This document shows, piece by piece, positions 40,601 through 50,323 of a stretch of DNA of 64,000 bases. The first letter of the stretch is position 1. Each line of letters begins with the position of its first letter. A program made the position numbers and the translations under genes. This DNA comes from Coemansia sp. RSA 487 (lineage: Eukaryota > Kickxellomycota > Kickxellomycetes > Kickxellales > Kickxellaceae). Location of the stretch: positions 1-64,000 of the forward strand of contig JANBRJ010000066.1 of NCBI GenBank assembly GCA_027577595.1, given 5' to 3'. The notes beneath the pieces were generated by a model. The model made no database searches and was not told the DNA's origin. It was given only the letters and a program-made list of their open reading frames with translations.

Positions 40601-41338
40601 TGCGTCCTTAGAGGACTCGAGCATGTACTGAAGGCGGTTGTGAGAGGTCTGCCGTGATCTGACTTTGAGCGCAACAATGATATCGTGTTGGTTCTCTGGA
40701 GACAGAGATTTAAATGCGTCAGATTCAATGTCAATTGTGTCTATATCGCCGGTGCCGCCAAATGATTCGGGGTATTTTGTTGCCAGGGCCACAAGCTGGC
40801 GCAGGTCGTCTGGATGCGCCATACGCAGGTCGCGCTCATTCTCCTCACGCGTGGAAAGGGCGCCGCGCTGTATGGGTGGTAGCTCGTACTCGTCACGCTT
40901 GCGCTTCTTTGTCGGGCTGGTTGAGCCATCAGGGCTGTTTCCTTGCTTCTGGGCGTTTGCCGGACTGGCATGGTTTCTTTCAAGAGCGTGCAGCTTGAGT
41001 TGTGTCTGAAGAAGCTGGTGAGCGGTGTGCCTAGCGTCTCTGGCCCTTATATCTCTCATTGCCTGGCGCTCGGCAATTGTTGTGCGCTTAAGTTCCGGTG
41101 CACCGCCATCAAACACAAACACTGGTTTTATGCCATAAAACAAAAGTTTGCAGATGCGCCGGTAGAACCCTACTATGTGTGCGTCTTCGAGCGGGTTGCC
41201 TTCTGCATCCGTCATGGCCTTGAGCAGCTGATACAGCCATATGGAGGCATCGATTGCCAGCCGTTTGTGCCCTAGCGACTCTAGGCGCACTGGACGTGCT
41301 GCGGGCTCCAGCAGCGTCCATAGACCCTTTACGCCCAT
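37688..41338 (-). CDS. RAD2: RAD2/XPG structure-specific endonuclease (nucleotide excision repair)
   Basis: 1216 residues, no intron, ATG at 41338. The N-terminal nuclease block is at residues 1-100 (MGVKGLWTLLEPAARPV, IDASIWLYQLLKA, PVFVFDGGAPELK with catalytic Asp residues). A long acidic, low-complexity spacer of about 750 residues follows, as in all XPG proteins and unlike FEN1 or EXO1. The internal nuclease block is at about 880-1000 (GIPYITAPMEAEAQCA, VTDDSDSFLF, YLMGSDYTVGIKGIGP). The H3TH DNA-binding motif follows. Near the end QTTIESAF is a partial PCNA-binding box (the aromatic pair is incomplete), then KAKGKRKAE as a likely nuclear signal. It cuts 3' of DNA lesions in TFIIH-opened bubbles. 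Its 3' end converges on SKI8 with 139 bp between. Confidence 0.96.
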   Translation of the reverse strand: MGVKGLWTLLEPAARPVRLESLGHKRLAIDASIWLYQLLKAMTDAEGNPLEDAHIVGFYRRICKLLFYGIKPVFVFDGGAPELKRTTIAERQAMRDIRARDARHTAHQLLQTQLKLHALERNHASPANAQKQGNSPDGSTSPTKKRKRDEYELPPIQRGALSTREENERDLRMAHPDDLRQLVALATKYPESFGGTGDIDTIDIESDAFKSLSPENQHDIIVALKVRSRQTSHNRLQYMLESSKDAMDFSKQQIDLLVKRNTLTQQWLQVTGNAHRITELGQPGANGQVETSGRIAAERNRQYTLIKSDEAGGGWTLKMSSAQSGSQSSNENERVGRKPTARAITLDDSSIGSQESKGSELGDDDDDSVNSVEFEDVSTELSLEHQRLQSDANIMNNNSSITRDSLVGQGHTQIAESLPQGRGLAPQKLVQLNDERNTGIEDDIMSISTSSAASYIDDGSNVDFYPGTEEVYSDYDYGYSQSSQDQYLDHAQDEMRLQREREEQAILAMPAAEFLDVWMRAVPQQVAGYDPAIHDSIRCWLLECDLAGLQNALWRANRRLDKLPDVFDIDNDSDSDTSVDNGQSASAAIYTRELNMLRTKTSYLTFMSNYLSFAVRWRQCRAQASDMPMANQPDYERGVETEDMGIQGSPDIVSVDSESSGESRDMEAMDLKSSSPLASYVQQHADGLDRVTADLKQPNASGDVVDLTNSNASDYNDHHVVKDRAYHDTIFEKARHLGMESVNLDGADKENEIKADTKTRVRNIDSGSEGSADEDKSVLDGGTVDASTASAANGHDFTGMAHGGNEGDDEDDDIDLDITNNERIGLLRDEQNEYARFLDKLKSSAQDSVAAPTLIQTSCSNMRAELQSELEVLRSRVKNSKRDASGVESDMVDDIRMLLTLFGIPYITAPMEAEAQCATLIAKSLVDGMVTDDSDSFLFAPNSARPTLVYRHFFQKDKYVEMYSSGAIYQDSSLTQCDHVFLAYLMGSDYTVGIKGIGPVLAMEALAEFGPNSDKLENNSMNSPRSGGVDRDDEVMDGASDSSKDDEQKVLGSLRRFKCWCDAILDILPGIEIPAELVDTARRRRLAQVIRRSGVAASFPDPRVAHAYFHPQVDRSDAKFEWGFPRLDLLRQFLGEKLGWSVERTDETLVPLARKIVDNAKTEEDRSRQRQTTIESAFSRATPAVAEIVETQRHSKRVGSAISSHKAKGKRKAEAI

Positions 41339-41880
41339 ACAAGCAAGGTAGGTGTCGTCAAGGCTGTGGCGCTTGGGCTAGGAACGAGAAATATAGAGTA
41401 GAAAGGCAGCGCTGTTTGAAGTTCTACCCTGAAGAAGAGAAAAAAAAGAATGATGAAAAATAACAAAAGAAAAAAACAGACGATACCCAGCCACGGATGC
41501 GAAACAGTGGAGCACGGCAAAGCCAGAGCAGTAGGGTTTAGTGGTTCTCCCTGTCAACTTAGAATCACTATTTGGAAGAAAGGGAGGTTTGCTGTTTTTA
41601 GAGATAGAAATAAAAATGGCAACAGAAGGAAAAGAAAGAAAAGCTTGCTCTTGCCCAAACTTTAAACAAGGAATAACCTGTCTGTGGAAGCTCTTTCTTT
41701 TTCGTTTTTTTTTTTTTGCTTTTTTTTTGCCCTTTTCCACCTTTTTACGTCGATTTGTATTTTTGGCTGTGCATTCTTTTAATGTCTTTAATTATATTCC
41801 TTTTCATGCATTTATTCTTCTGATAAAACCCCCTCCCGAAGAATTAAACACAAAGTTACTTTAATTTTCGAATCAGCAAC
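41339..41880. promoter_or_regulatory. Divergent promoter region RAD2/M6PR-like gene
   Basis: About 540 bp. An A-rich run (41440-41480) and a strong T-rich run (41695-41735) flank a mixed centre. Several open frames exist on both strands but are low-complexity Lys/Phe translations of the homopolymer tracts. No gene seen. Confidence 0.5.
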
Positions 41881-42855
41881 ATGAACCATCATAATTTGAA
41901 AATACGACCTTCATTTTCATTGCACCCACACATTTTGTTCTTATTGTTGCTTCCAGCTTTGCTGTTGCAAACTGTATTAGCCCTCCAGCCCACAGCAGCC
42001 GATTCGTCCGACTGCACGATACGAAACGTCTCTGGTCAGATTGAATATGACCTGCGGTCGCTTCAGCTGAAGAGCGGCAGCTATGCGGTTGATGGTTTGG
42101 AGAGCGGATACAATTTTGAGCTTAATATATGCCTGCATTTGCCAGGATCCAACAGCACATCCATTGCTGCTCGGTGGCAGACGTACGAGGAAAGGGGCAC
42201 TCTAGGGCTAACAAACGACCGCTTAAGACTGCAAGGTGAAAATGTCATCTTAGAGTATACTGATGGAGATATATGCGCAAACATACCGCAGAAAAGGCAG
42301 TCTGCTCAAATTACCTTTATTTGCGATAATGGCGTAACTGGCCTTGGAAAGCCCGAGTTTATTGGCGAATGGGAGCAATGTGCGTTCATGTTTCTATGGC
42401 GAACTTCTGCTGCTTGCAAAGTCAGCATCGACGACAGCAACAAAGCGTCTGGAGATGGAATTGCAGCCGACGATGGCACTGAGGACGACGCACGGGGCAC
42501 GAGCAGAGGGGCTGTGGTGTTTGTGGCGGCATTTGTTTTTGGAAGCATATACATGCTTGGTGGGTTTCTGTACAACCGCGTGTTGAACATGTCGAGCGGC
42601 CTACGTGGCATTGAACAGCTTCCAAACTACAGGTTCTGGCGTGCCATATATCTCTTTGGAAAGCGGGTCGTCGTTAGTGCAGTCAGTGGGGCAATGTATG
42701 TTGTTGATCTGGTTAGAGGGCGTCCAAGAGGACTTATTCGCATCGACTCTGCGGAACTTAATATGCGGAGCGAGATATTTGATTCAGCGAATGAATTCCC
42801 AGACGACGATGACGATGCTAACTACAGCGATGACCGCGGTTTATCGCGAGTATAA
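41881..42855 (+). CDS. Mannose-6-phosphate-receptor-like (MRH domain) type I membrane protein
   Basis: 324 residues, ATG at 41881. Signal peptide at about 17-36 (ILFLLLLPALLLQTVLA). The luminal part (about 37-190) has paired cysteines and strand motifs typical of the MRH/Atg27 fold: ISGQ-like start with YDLRSL, GYNFELNICLHL, GDICANIP, ITFICDN, and WEQCAFMFLWRTSAAC. One helix lies at about 211-233. The cytosolic tail carries GLRGIEQLPNYRFWRAI, found in cation-dependent M6P-receptor relatives, and ends in an acidic Asp cluster that could be a sorting signal. It probably cycles between Golgi and endosome/vacuole. Whether it is the Mrl1 or the Atg27 orthologue cannot be told from sequence alone. 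Confidence 0.78.
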   Translation: MNHHNLKIRPSFSLHPHILFLLLLPALLLQTVLALQPTAADSSDCTIRNVSGQIEYDLRSLQLKSGSYAVDGLESGYNFELNICLHLPGSNSTSIAARWQTYEERGTLGLTNDRLRLQGENVILEYTDGDICANIPQKRQSAQITFICDNGVTGLGKPEFIGEWEQCAFMFLWRTSAACKVSIDDSNKASGDGIAADDGTEDDARGTSRGAVVFVAAFVFGSIYMLGGFLYNRVLNMSSGLRGIEQLPNYRFWRAIYLFGKRVVVSAVSGAMYVVDLVRGRPRGLIRIDSAELNMRSEIFDSANEFPDDDDDANYSDDRGLSRV

Positions 42856-43071
42856 ATATTCCTATCTTTGTTTGCGTGTATTTGATTTTCGCTGTTGAGC
42901 GCTCATCTTTAAGCATCTGCCGCGTACTTTCCAGCGGTGCTATAAGGGAAGCTTATTTGAACAAGATAATAATTTGGTAATAATAGAACGCAATTAAAAT
43001 ATAACATAATAACTAAACCATTGGAAATAGAAAAAAAAACACTTGCTGAGCAATGCTTTTTTCTACTCGGG

Positions 43072-44157
43072 CTACAGGACATGGGTCCTTCCTGCTGCAT
43101 ACACTGCCTCAGGAGGCTTAAAGCTAAGTTGTATGTTGGAGTCAATTTTGTGGATGTGGCTACCCATGTTTTCGCCAGCCAGCTCTTCGCCATTGCCGTA
43201 AGAGGAGTGCGCGTAAATCTCGTTCTCGGACACGCCATAAACCTGCGACTCGAGACCAAATGCGCGTGTCTGCTGGGCAATTAGAGCGTCCTTGTGCAAG
43301 CTGTTCATAAATGTGCGCATGGTATGTTCACGCCAGAACATGTGTCCGAGGACTGGAACGCCAAGAATAAACCATACATAGCCGTTGAATAGCACCATGT
43401 TGCACAAGGCAATTGTTACGCGGCCCCAGGTAGAATTCGAGCCCTTGACTATGTTGATGGTCATGTTTATGACGAGAGCAGCTGTAAACACAATCAGCGT
43501 CCAGATTGCAATGCGGAACCCGTTGAACGCCTGTGCTACACTGCGCATGCGGAGATACAGGATCCAGGACAGGACAATCTGTGCGGCAAAATACGCATAG
43601 ATCCAGTACAGGTAACCATGGCTAAAGTCACACGCACTCAAGCCATGGTCCTTCAAAAGCCATGCTCCCCGTGGACCAGGAAGAGCAGATATCACAATGC
43701 TTGAGATAACAGCAGGCGTCCAAAGAGCGAAGAATGGCCAAAAGCGGCGGAAAAAGTTGAATGCGCTAAACTTTGACCGTGTATAGGTGTTTCCTGTGAC
43801 AAATATCCTGTAAAACAAAACAAGCCGCATGTTGATTGCTGACAGAAACAGCCCAACCCCAAATGTCATGATAACCCATGCTCCCCAGAACTTGCAAACA
43901 CCAAGGAACCCATGGTATTTGGCCATCCCTTGCACAAGGTTGTTTGAGATATTGAAGATTATACTACCAATCCCAATTGAAGCCGTGATGCCCACATGCT
44001 GGGCGCGCATAGGCGGATACGAGCGGAACACAAAGGCATAGATAATGAGAAGAATACTGGAAAGATTAATAGCGAGGGACACATAGAAAACTACTGTTTC
44101 TGCATTTGTTGGAGGGACAAAGATGTCTTGTGCCGTTTCTAATGATTGATCAACCAT
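43072..44157 (-). CDS. Seven-helix receptor-like membrane protein (fungal GPCR, class C-like core)
   Basis: 361 residues, ATG at 44157. A short N-terminus of about 18 residues precedes seven hydrophobic helices at about 20-44, 54-77, 91-120, 137-160, 180-203, 214-238 and 248-275. Helix 3 ends in NMRLVLFYRIF and helix 7 runs through NGYVWFILGVPVLGH. The cytosolic tail of about 80 residues has no RGS domain and no kinase. Helix placement, a Cys in the second extracellular loop (GLSACDFSHG) opposite a Cys before helix 3 (GVCKFWG) and overall length suggest a G-protein-coupled receptor of the family expanded in early-diverging fungi. Ligand and G-protein coupling are unknown. A large venus-flytrap ectodomain is absent. 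Confidence 0.68.
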   Translation of the reverse strand: MVDQSLETAQDIFVPPTNAETVVFYVSLAINLSSILLIIYAFVFRSYPPMRAQHVGITASIGIGSIIFNISNNLVQGMAKYHGFLGVCKFWGAWVIMTFGVGLFLSAINMRLVLFYRIFVTGNTYTRSKFSAFNFFRRFWPFFALWTPAVISSIVISALPGPRGAWLLKDHGLSACDFSHGYLYWIYAYFAAQIVLSWILYLRMRSVAQAFNGFRIAIWTLIVFTAALVINMTINIVKGSNSTWGRVTIALCNMVLFNGYVWFILGVPVLGHMFWREHTMRTFMNSLHKDALIAQQTRAFGLESQVYGVSENEIYAHSSYGNGEELAGENMGSHIHKIDSNIQLSFKPPEAVYAAGRTHVL

Positions 44158-45191
44158 TTTGGAATGGCTAACTTGTGGTGGAGCTAAAGTTTAAACAGCA
44201 GATGTGAGCTAGTATTTCTGTGCCAGATATAGACTCAAAGAAAAAGAAAAACAGGAGGGCAAAAAAATTAACCTTTTTTAGCTATAATAGCGTGAAGAGT
44301 AGTCACTTCTAGAGCAAATTAGGATTTGAAAAAGAAATACAGAGGCATTAAATATGAACAACGACAACAACAACAACAAAAGAGAATGGTATCTAAGCTT
44401 TCTTGCTAAAGTTGCCAGCTTGGTTTATTTATATTACAAGCAAAAAAACAGCTTGCTCAAATCTTGGTTCCTGCGACAATATGTCAAAGAAGGCAAGGTA
44501 TTTAATTGGCATCCGCAACTGTCATAAGGATCCAGCTTTAGTTTATCCTTTCATGTTTTTTTTAGCAGAAAGGGTGATCACCATATTTGGCCAATGCAAA
44601 CTGCGCATGTGCTCCGTTACAAAGGATCTTTGCGTTTTTTCTTTCACAAAGAACAGGTGAACTGAAAAGGACTTTCAAGATTTCTCCATCAACCACTTTT
44701 TTCCTTGGCCAGAAATGATGAACAGCAAAGCAGGTTTTTGCGTATGCTCTCGCAATTTTGAATCATTGCCATTATCACCCCATGCATAATGCGCCATGGG
44801 CATCATATGATTGAGCACTTTGATTTACACAAGGAGCTTCTTGTAGAGGCGTAAAGGACTTTACCTTATTTCATTGCCTTTTCTAAAAAATCGATAGTCG
44901 ATCAATTGGCCAAAATATAGCTTGTGAAAGCAGCGGCCCACGCCGTGCAATCCATTTATTGCTGCTTTTGTGGATTGACCGATTCACGACAATCATGCCT
45001 TTAAGATCCAAACCTTTCCTTTAGATCTGTAATTTACAAACGTCTTTTTATAAACCAAAACGTATGTAAAGCTCCCAATGTTTCTTTTCCACAGTTGCAA
45101 TTACAACGATCTGCAATACCCAGCAATTGAGTAGAAAATCTAATTTAAATGCGTGGAAATATGCACCAGTGCTTTTCCTTTTTAGTACAAT

Positions 45192-45345
45192 TGCGAGCCA
45201 ATGTTTTTTACTTTCAATATGCTTGCTTCTTTCACCAGTGGCATAACACCAAGATATGATAAACTTGTAACGTTTGTAGAAACAGCGAGTATGATAGATT
45301 GTTTGTAGTATTATTATTGTTTTATAGCTATTACCGAAAAAGCTC
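45192..45345 (-). repeat. Dispersed repeat copy C (inverted)
   Basis: On the minus strand this segment matches copies A (15273-15480) and B (58622-58802). The 42 bp core at 45241-45285 is almost identical to copy A. Outside the core, CTATAAAACAATAA and the 3' AACATTGGCTC are also shared with copy A. The 5' part, where copy A has its A box, has diverged beyond recognition. The coordinates mark the detectable match, not a proven element end. Confidence 0.6.
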
Positions 45346-45901
45346 CTTGATTGTTTGTGTTCTTTGTAGGTTATAGCTTGGGGTATTTGGCAGTGGGTAG
45401 GGATACCATCATTCATATAGGCTATCTTGCTTTAGCTGGAACATTTTATTGGTAGTGGACATGGTTAATTGAACATTCCTGTCTGGTATTTGTCTGGTCG
45501 CTATCTTTTTGGCTAAGGATTCGTTTCTAGTTGAAGAGATAGTGGATGGAGCCAACTGACTAGTTCATATATGATCAGAACCTGCTACTGTCTCTTTATA
45601 AGAAGCTTTGGCGAGTACCTGTGAATTGTGGCATAATACTGGTCGAGAGTGCTGTGCAGACCTGCTTTCATTGCTTAAGCTAATCGTCGAAAGCTACCAT
45701 CTAGTCGCCAGGCGAATTAAATAAAATTCTGGACTTGTAGCCTTCGATCCTTGTGATTTATTGATTTGATAAAAAATAATAAAACTAAGAGAAAACGGTT
45801 TAGTTGTTTGGCAGGCACGGTTTTATGTCTTCGTGTATCGGGTTCCTTTATATCAGGAATCATGAGAGTATCGCTCCAGATCACCACATCTTACCCAGAT
45901 A

Positions 45902-45971
45902 GCACCCATAATTATTGAAGTCATACCTCCCAGGCAGTACCCATAATTGTTGAAGTCAAGCCTCCCAGACA
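45902..45971 (+). repeat. 35 bp tandem direct duplication upstream of HST2
   Basis: Two adjacent 35 bp units (45902-45936 and 45937-45971) differ at five positions; both contain ACCCATAATT, TTGAAGTCA and CCTCCCAG. They lie 86-155 bp before the HST2 start codon, so they fall in its promoter or 5' leader. No matching factor is known to me. Confidence 0.75.
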
Positions 45972-46056
45972 GGCTAGCCGAAAGTACATCTGTTCGAGAT
46001 AATTTACAAGCCAGGCTGTCATTGAGAACTTTTGCCTACAATCTATAGCCTGAACT

Positions 46057-47280
46057 ATGACTCAAAGCGACGCAGCGATCAATGAGCTGGCTGAAAAGCT
46101 GGATGCCGCGTTGAACCTTGAGAATAAAGATGTGGCCTTTTTAAAGGAAACCGCTGAAGTTGTGGTCGAAACGGATTTCTCTGTTGTTGTTCCAGATCAG
46201 ATCAGTGGCGAAGAAAACGATGTAGACAGCGTACCAAGCGATACAGATTATGTTTCTCCTATATCTGATTCCGATAGTGATAGCGATGTAGATGATACAT
46301 ATGAAGGACCTGCTTCTCCGTTAACCGTGCACAGTCCTCTTATCGCCAAGGGTGTGGATTCCGTGTTCACGAGCGAAATGTCGACGCTTGACTCTATAGC
46401 GCAGATGATAAAGATGCGCTCAGTAAAAAATATTGTAGTGATGGCCGGCGCTGGGATCTCGACAAGTGCGGGTATACCCGACTTTCGCTCACCTAGAACG
46501 GGTGTATATGCCAACCTAAAGCAGTTCAATCTGCCACACGCAGAGGCCCTATTCACAATCGATTATTTCCGCAAGAACCCAAAACCGTTCTACGTTCTAG
46601 CAAAGGATCTTTATCCGGGACAGTTTTCTCCTACAACAAGCCACTTTTTTATCAAGCTTTTGGAGCGGAAGGGGATTTTGCAAAGGCACTACACGCAAAA
46701 CATTGATTGCTTGGAACGAGTGGCAGGGCTAAGTCCTGACCGTATTGTTGAAGCACACGGATCCTTCCACACTGCACACTGCATTGAGGGATCTTGTAAC
46801 AAGGAGCACTCGCAGGATTGGGTCAAGAAGAAGATAATGGACAACAAGATCCCACACTGCACAAAGTGCAAGTCTCTTGTAAAGCCTGACATCACGTTTT
46901 TTGGAGAGAATCTTCCTTCTCGGTTCTTTGAGCTATCGGAGGACGACTTTTCATCGTGCGACCTTTTAATAGTCATGGGCACATCGTTGCTTGTGCAACC
47001 ATTCGCTTCTCTTGTCAACGAAGTCAAGAGCAACGTGCCTCGTCTGCTTATCAACCGCGTGCGTGTAGGCGAATCAAGCGCACCAAATCTAGGGTTTGAT
47101 TTCGACGGAAAGCGCTCCTCCAGAGGAAGCAGGGGTACGCGTGGGCTACACCGCGACGCTCTTATCCTTGGCGATTGCGACGAAGCTTGTACATTGCTTG
47201 CCGATCGCTTGGGATGGAAGGACGAACTTTTGGACCTTAAAAGGTCTTTCTGTTTTCGACAAAAACTAGGCCAAGCGTAA
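46057..47280 (+). CDS. HST2: NAD-dependent protein deacetylase, Hst2/SIRT2-type sirtuin
   Basis: 407 residues, ATG at 46057. An acidic, Ser/Asp-rich N-terminus (about 1-110) precedes the sirtuin core at about 120-370: VVMAGAGISTSAGIPDFRSP (NAD binding), HYTQNIDCLERVAG, VEAHGSFHTAHC with catalytic H234, and the zinc cysteines C242, C247, C268 and C271. The Cx4C...CxxC spacing and VKPDITFFGENLPSRFF are those of SIRT2/Hst2, not Sir2/SIRT1. It deacetylates tubulin/histone-type substrates in the cytoplasm and nucleus. The start is the first ATG, and the acidic leader is plausible though longer than in yeast Hst2. A 35 bp tandem repeat lies just upstream. Confidence 0.95.
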   Translation: MTQSDAAINELAEKLDAALNLENKDVAFLKETAEVVVETDFSVVVPDQISGEENDVDSVPSDTDYVSPISDSDSDSDVDDTYEGPASPLTVHSPLIAKGVDSVFTSEMSTLDSIAQMIKMRSVKNIVVMAGAGISTSAGIPDFRSPRTGVYANLKQFNLPHAEALFTIDYFRKNPKPFYVLAKDLYPGQFSPTTSHFFIKLLERKGILQRHYTQNIDCLERVAGLSPDRIVEAHGSFHTAHCIEGSCNKEHSQDWVKKKIMDNKIPHCTKCKSLVKPDITFFGENLPSRFFELSEDDFSSCDLLIVMGTSLLVQPFASLVNEVKSNVPRLLINRVRVGESSAPNLGFDFDGKRSSRGSRGTRGLHRDALILGDCDEACTLLADRLGWKDELLDLKRSFCFRQKLGQA

Positions 47281-48265
47281 TATATTTGGTAAAAAAAAGT
47301 TGGACTCGCTTTAGACATTTAATATATGGTATGGTTCTAATTGCTAAATGCTGTCATCACAGTAACAGCTATAAAATTCAAACCAATCGCCGATCCAATT
47401 GACCGGGTTGAGGGCGACGAGCCAATGAATGATACCGGCGATAAAGAAAAAAGAAAGGACACATTTCATTTAATGAACAAAGTGGGCTCTTCTAGACCTA
47501 CTCTTGTCAACAACAGTGGGGAGCCTTGGTGCCGACTTTTTTTTTTTGGTTCAAGCACCCATTCATCAGTTACTTAGTGAATGTGGTGGGCTAGACCACG
47601 GTCGCCAATATATTTAGTCAAAGTCCAACAGGGTGCTTTTGCAAAGGAGTTGGCCAACTAGAATGTACTTGTAGTATCTGTAGTCTAGAGCATGAAAGTG
47701 CGTGCATTCCTACACTTTTTACTTTATCAAAAAAGGACATCTGTCTGGAAACAGATTGTAAATGAAAAAGTTACATGTTTGCATGTATTTAACTCAAGCG
47801 ATCCGCACTCGTGGTATGCTGTTTGGTAAAATTAAAAATACTCTTACTATTAAATATAACTAATCCATACCACTTTGCTTTACATACACATATATACACG
47901 TACTATAAAGAGATTCGCTATCACTATATATTAGCTGGTTGTTTTTACTTCAAGGTAATTATTCTGTTTCTGCTACACGACTGTTTTCTCCCAGCAATCG
48001 CTCTCCCTTTGAGCTGCTGATATGTTCCGCAGTACTGGTTATGTAAAAAAAACATTTGAAACTAAGCTATATCGACAGGATCTTACTACGCCAGAAATAT
48101 AAAGATAAATAAGAACCCGAAAACCCTAATATATTCAATATTGAAACCCAATTGCATGCACTTGTTTTGCAAAGTGTAGACTATTCCTACTTCCTTTCTG
48201 TTATCCCCAGCGTCGTATATTTACACCTGGAATATTCTTCGCACTGCTTTGTTGAACGAGTAACA
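47281..48265. other. 1 kb gene-free region between HST2 and the C2H2 gene
   Basis: AT-rich, without a convincing frame. A 78-codon plus-strand frame at 47341-47577 starts at TTG and resembles nothing. The C2H2 frame is open from 48152 but without an ATG until 48266. No repeat copy and no RNA gene were recognised. Confidence 0.5.
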
Positions 48266-50221
48266 ATGACCTTTATCGATGAGCTAGAAGCACTTATCGC
48301 CCCTTCAACGAGCTGTAGCTCATATACAACGCCACCTTTTAATAAGAACATTCCATCACCACCGGAAAAGGATCTTTTGTTGGACACCGCAAGGAGTTCA
48401 GACAGTTCAAGCAGCACTTTTTCAACCACACCATCACCAAGCGCACAAATATACCAAACAAACACACAGCCATATACAGGTGCCAATGGAATGTTGGCAA
48501 CCCTCGCTGAAAATAGCAACAAGTGCCCAAAGCCTCAACCCCTTTCGTTGCTCGAGGAATTCCCTGCGCATACCATGCCAAGCGGTGTTTTAGATTCGCT
48601 AAACGATAAGCCTAGTAAGGGCAACATCTCTAAAACAGAGCCGATTTTCGTCCAGTATACGGAAAAGGAGAAACGTGAACGCAAATACGAATGCGAATAC
48701 TGCAGGAAGCGCTTTTCTCGGCCAAGTTCTCTCATGTCGCACATCTACACGCACACAGGTGAGCGACCCTTTGCCTGCGACTTTCCGGAGTGTACCAAGC
48801 GGTTTTCGGTGTTGAGCAACCTCCGCCGCCATTATCGGGTACATTCAAACTGCCGACAACGCAATGGCAAAAAGCGGTGTCGCGGAAGACCACCGGCAGT
48901 TTCTAACCAACTTGTTGGACACAACCACCTCGGCCCTTCGTATTTCGGCAACAGTAACAGCAATACCATGCAGTCGCTGGACAACTTTATCTCCACTAGT
49001 CAATTCCTTGTCGGAAACACGCTCCCAAACTCGATCACCGACGGCGTCGGTCGGAGCAGAGGCATATACTACCAGCCATTTAATGCCAACCACTCCACTG
49101 CGTCGTCAGAATTACTACAGACCCCGCTAAATTCGCAGGCACTTTTCACTACCAAGGGCCAAGATTACATGCAGTGCTCGTATGCTCCTAGCTTTAGAGC
49201 CACCGCAGCAATACATCCACCCAATGCGTCGCTAGCTAGCATGTGCAATCCATCGACTAACCCTGAATGTATTCTAGGCGCGAGTATGGAAGCTGGGGGA
49301 TGTGTGCCTCCTGCATCTCAAATGCCGTTCACCGAAAGGCCTATCCTATACAATAGCAAGCCAATATTGCTCTCAGCCCAAAATGATTTCAGACAAAACG
49401 GAACAACATCGCCTAATTCCAAATACTGCAAGTCGCTGCTATCGTCGCTTTCTACAAGTCCAGACAACATTGTACACGGCGGTGCTAGTCACAGCAATGA
49501 TACGACAGGCGGCAGCTACAAAGCGGATATCACAGCAGCCCAACTCGAAGCGCTTTTCAACAGCACATCTGCAGGTCCTGGATGCACCAGCAACAAAATA
49601 AGCAGCATAAGCAGCATCAGTAGTCGCAGCAGCACGAGCAGCAACGATGGCGGATGCAATGATTTGTTATCCGCCAGTATGTGGCCGTTCTCGGCAGAAG
49701 GGGCTGGTGTCACATCGAAAGGGATGGATTCGCTCGAAACATTAACCACCGTTGCCTCAAATGCCACAAACGATTTCTTGACAAACGATAGTTGTAAGCG
49801 TCAGCAATTTCCTCCAGGAATAGCTGAGGATTGCGATGCACTATCAATTGCTCGACCAGCGATTGCAACAAACAATTTTGTCACAACCAAGGCCATGAAC
49901 GCAGGCATCCATGTTCTCCCGGAAAGCAATATGCTAGACAGCGACAGAACAAATAACCTATTCTCATTTCCGCAGCAGAAACATGGCCCTCACGAAAGCA
50001 ATTTGAGCCAGTTTACAAACCAACAGCTCTCATCCACGCGCACCGACAAACATAATCCAACTGTGGCACATATTGGCGCCATTGGTGGTATGGTTTTGGA
50101 TCACTATGTTCAGAATCCAATGGCCAACGTGCAAGATGGGTTTTCGGATCCACTGCTGCGGAATTTAACCAAGCAACAAGATAGCCATCATAAGTATACT
50201 AGTAGAGGAGCACCTTGGTAG
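48266..50221 (+). CDS. C2H2 zinc-finger transcription factor
   Basis: 651 residues from ATG 48266. Two tandem Krueppel-type fingers lie at about residues 137-192: [23 protein letters not shown], linker TGERPF, then [23 protein letters not shown] (each shown as one finger of C-x2-C-x12-H-x3-H and C-x4-C-x12-H-x3-H type). A basic patch ([13 protein letters not shown]) follows and could serve as a nuclear signal. The rest is Ser/Asn/Thr-rich low complexity, as in fungal activators. The pair of fingers with a CxxxxC second finger resembles a fungal group of developmental/stress regulators, but a specific orthologue cannot be named. Its stop is only 102 bp from the convergent coiled-coil gene. Confidence 0.9.
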   Translation: MTFIDELEALIAPSTSCSSYTTPPFNKNIPSPPEKDLLLDTARSSDSSSSTFSTTPSPSAQIYQTNTQPYTGANGMLATLAENSNKCPKPQPLSLLEEFPAHTMPSGVLDSLNDKPSKGNISKTEPIFVQYTEKEKRERKYECEYCRKRFSRPSSLMSHIYTHTGERPFACDFPECTKRFSVLSNLRRHYRVHSNCRQRNGKKRCRGRPPAVSNQLVGHNHLGPSYFGNSNSNTMQSLDNFISTSQFLVGNTLPNSITDGVGRSRGIYYQPFNANHSTASSELLQTPLNSQALFTTKGQDYMQCSYAPSFRATAAIHPPNASLASMCNPSTNPECILGASMEAGGCVPPASQMPFTERPILYNSKPILLSAQNDFRQNGTTSPNSKYCKSLLSSLSTSPDNIVHGGASHSNDTTGGSYKADITAAQLEALFNSTSAGPGCTSNKISSISSISSRSSTSSNDGGCNDLLSASMWPFSAEGAGVTSKGMDSLETLTTVASNATNDFLTNDSCKRQQFPPGIAEDCDALSIARPAIATNNFVTTKAMNAGIHVLPESNMLDSDRTNNLFSFPQQKHGPHESNLSQFTNQQLSSTRTDKHNPTVAHIGAIGGMVLDHYVQNPMANVQDGFSDPLLRNLTKQQDSHHKYTSRGAPW

Positions 50222-50323
50222 ATTCTATATCAGCTAATCAGATGTGGGCCTCTTTTCAAGCCACATAAATGGTATCATCAAAAAGCACTCCAGTTATAAA
50301 AACAGACAACACTCTCTTTGGAT

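Larger units (their letters stand above)
44158..46056. other. 1.9 kb gene-free region between receptor-like gene and HST2
   Basis: The largest gene-free stretch in the window. The longest frames (44403-44660 plus, 45048-45416 minus) have no protein character. It contains an inverted copy of the dispersed repeat (45192-45345) and a 35 bp tandem duplication (45902-45971) close to the HST2 start. An (AAC)n-like run lies at 44360-44380. No tRNA or other RNA gene was recognised. Confidence 0.55.

Noticed and set aside
47341-47577. 78-codon plus-strand frame downstream of HST2
   Set aside because: It begins at TTG, has no homology and no neighbouring exon.
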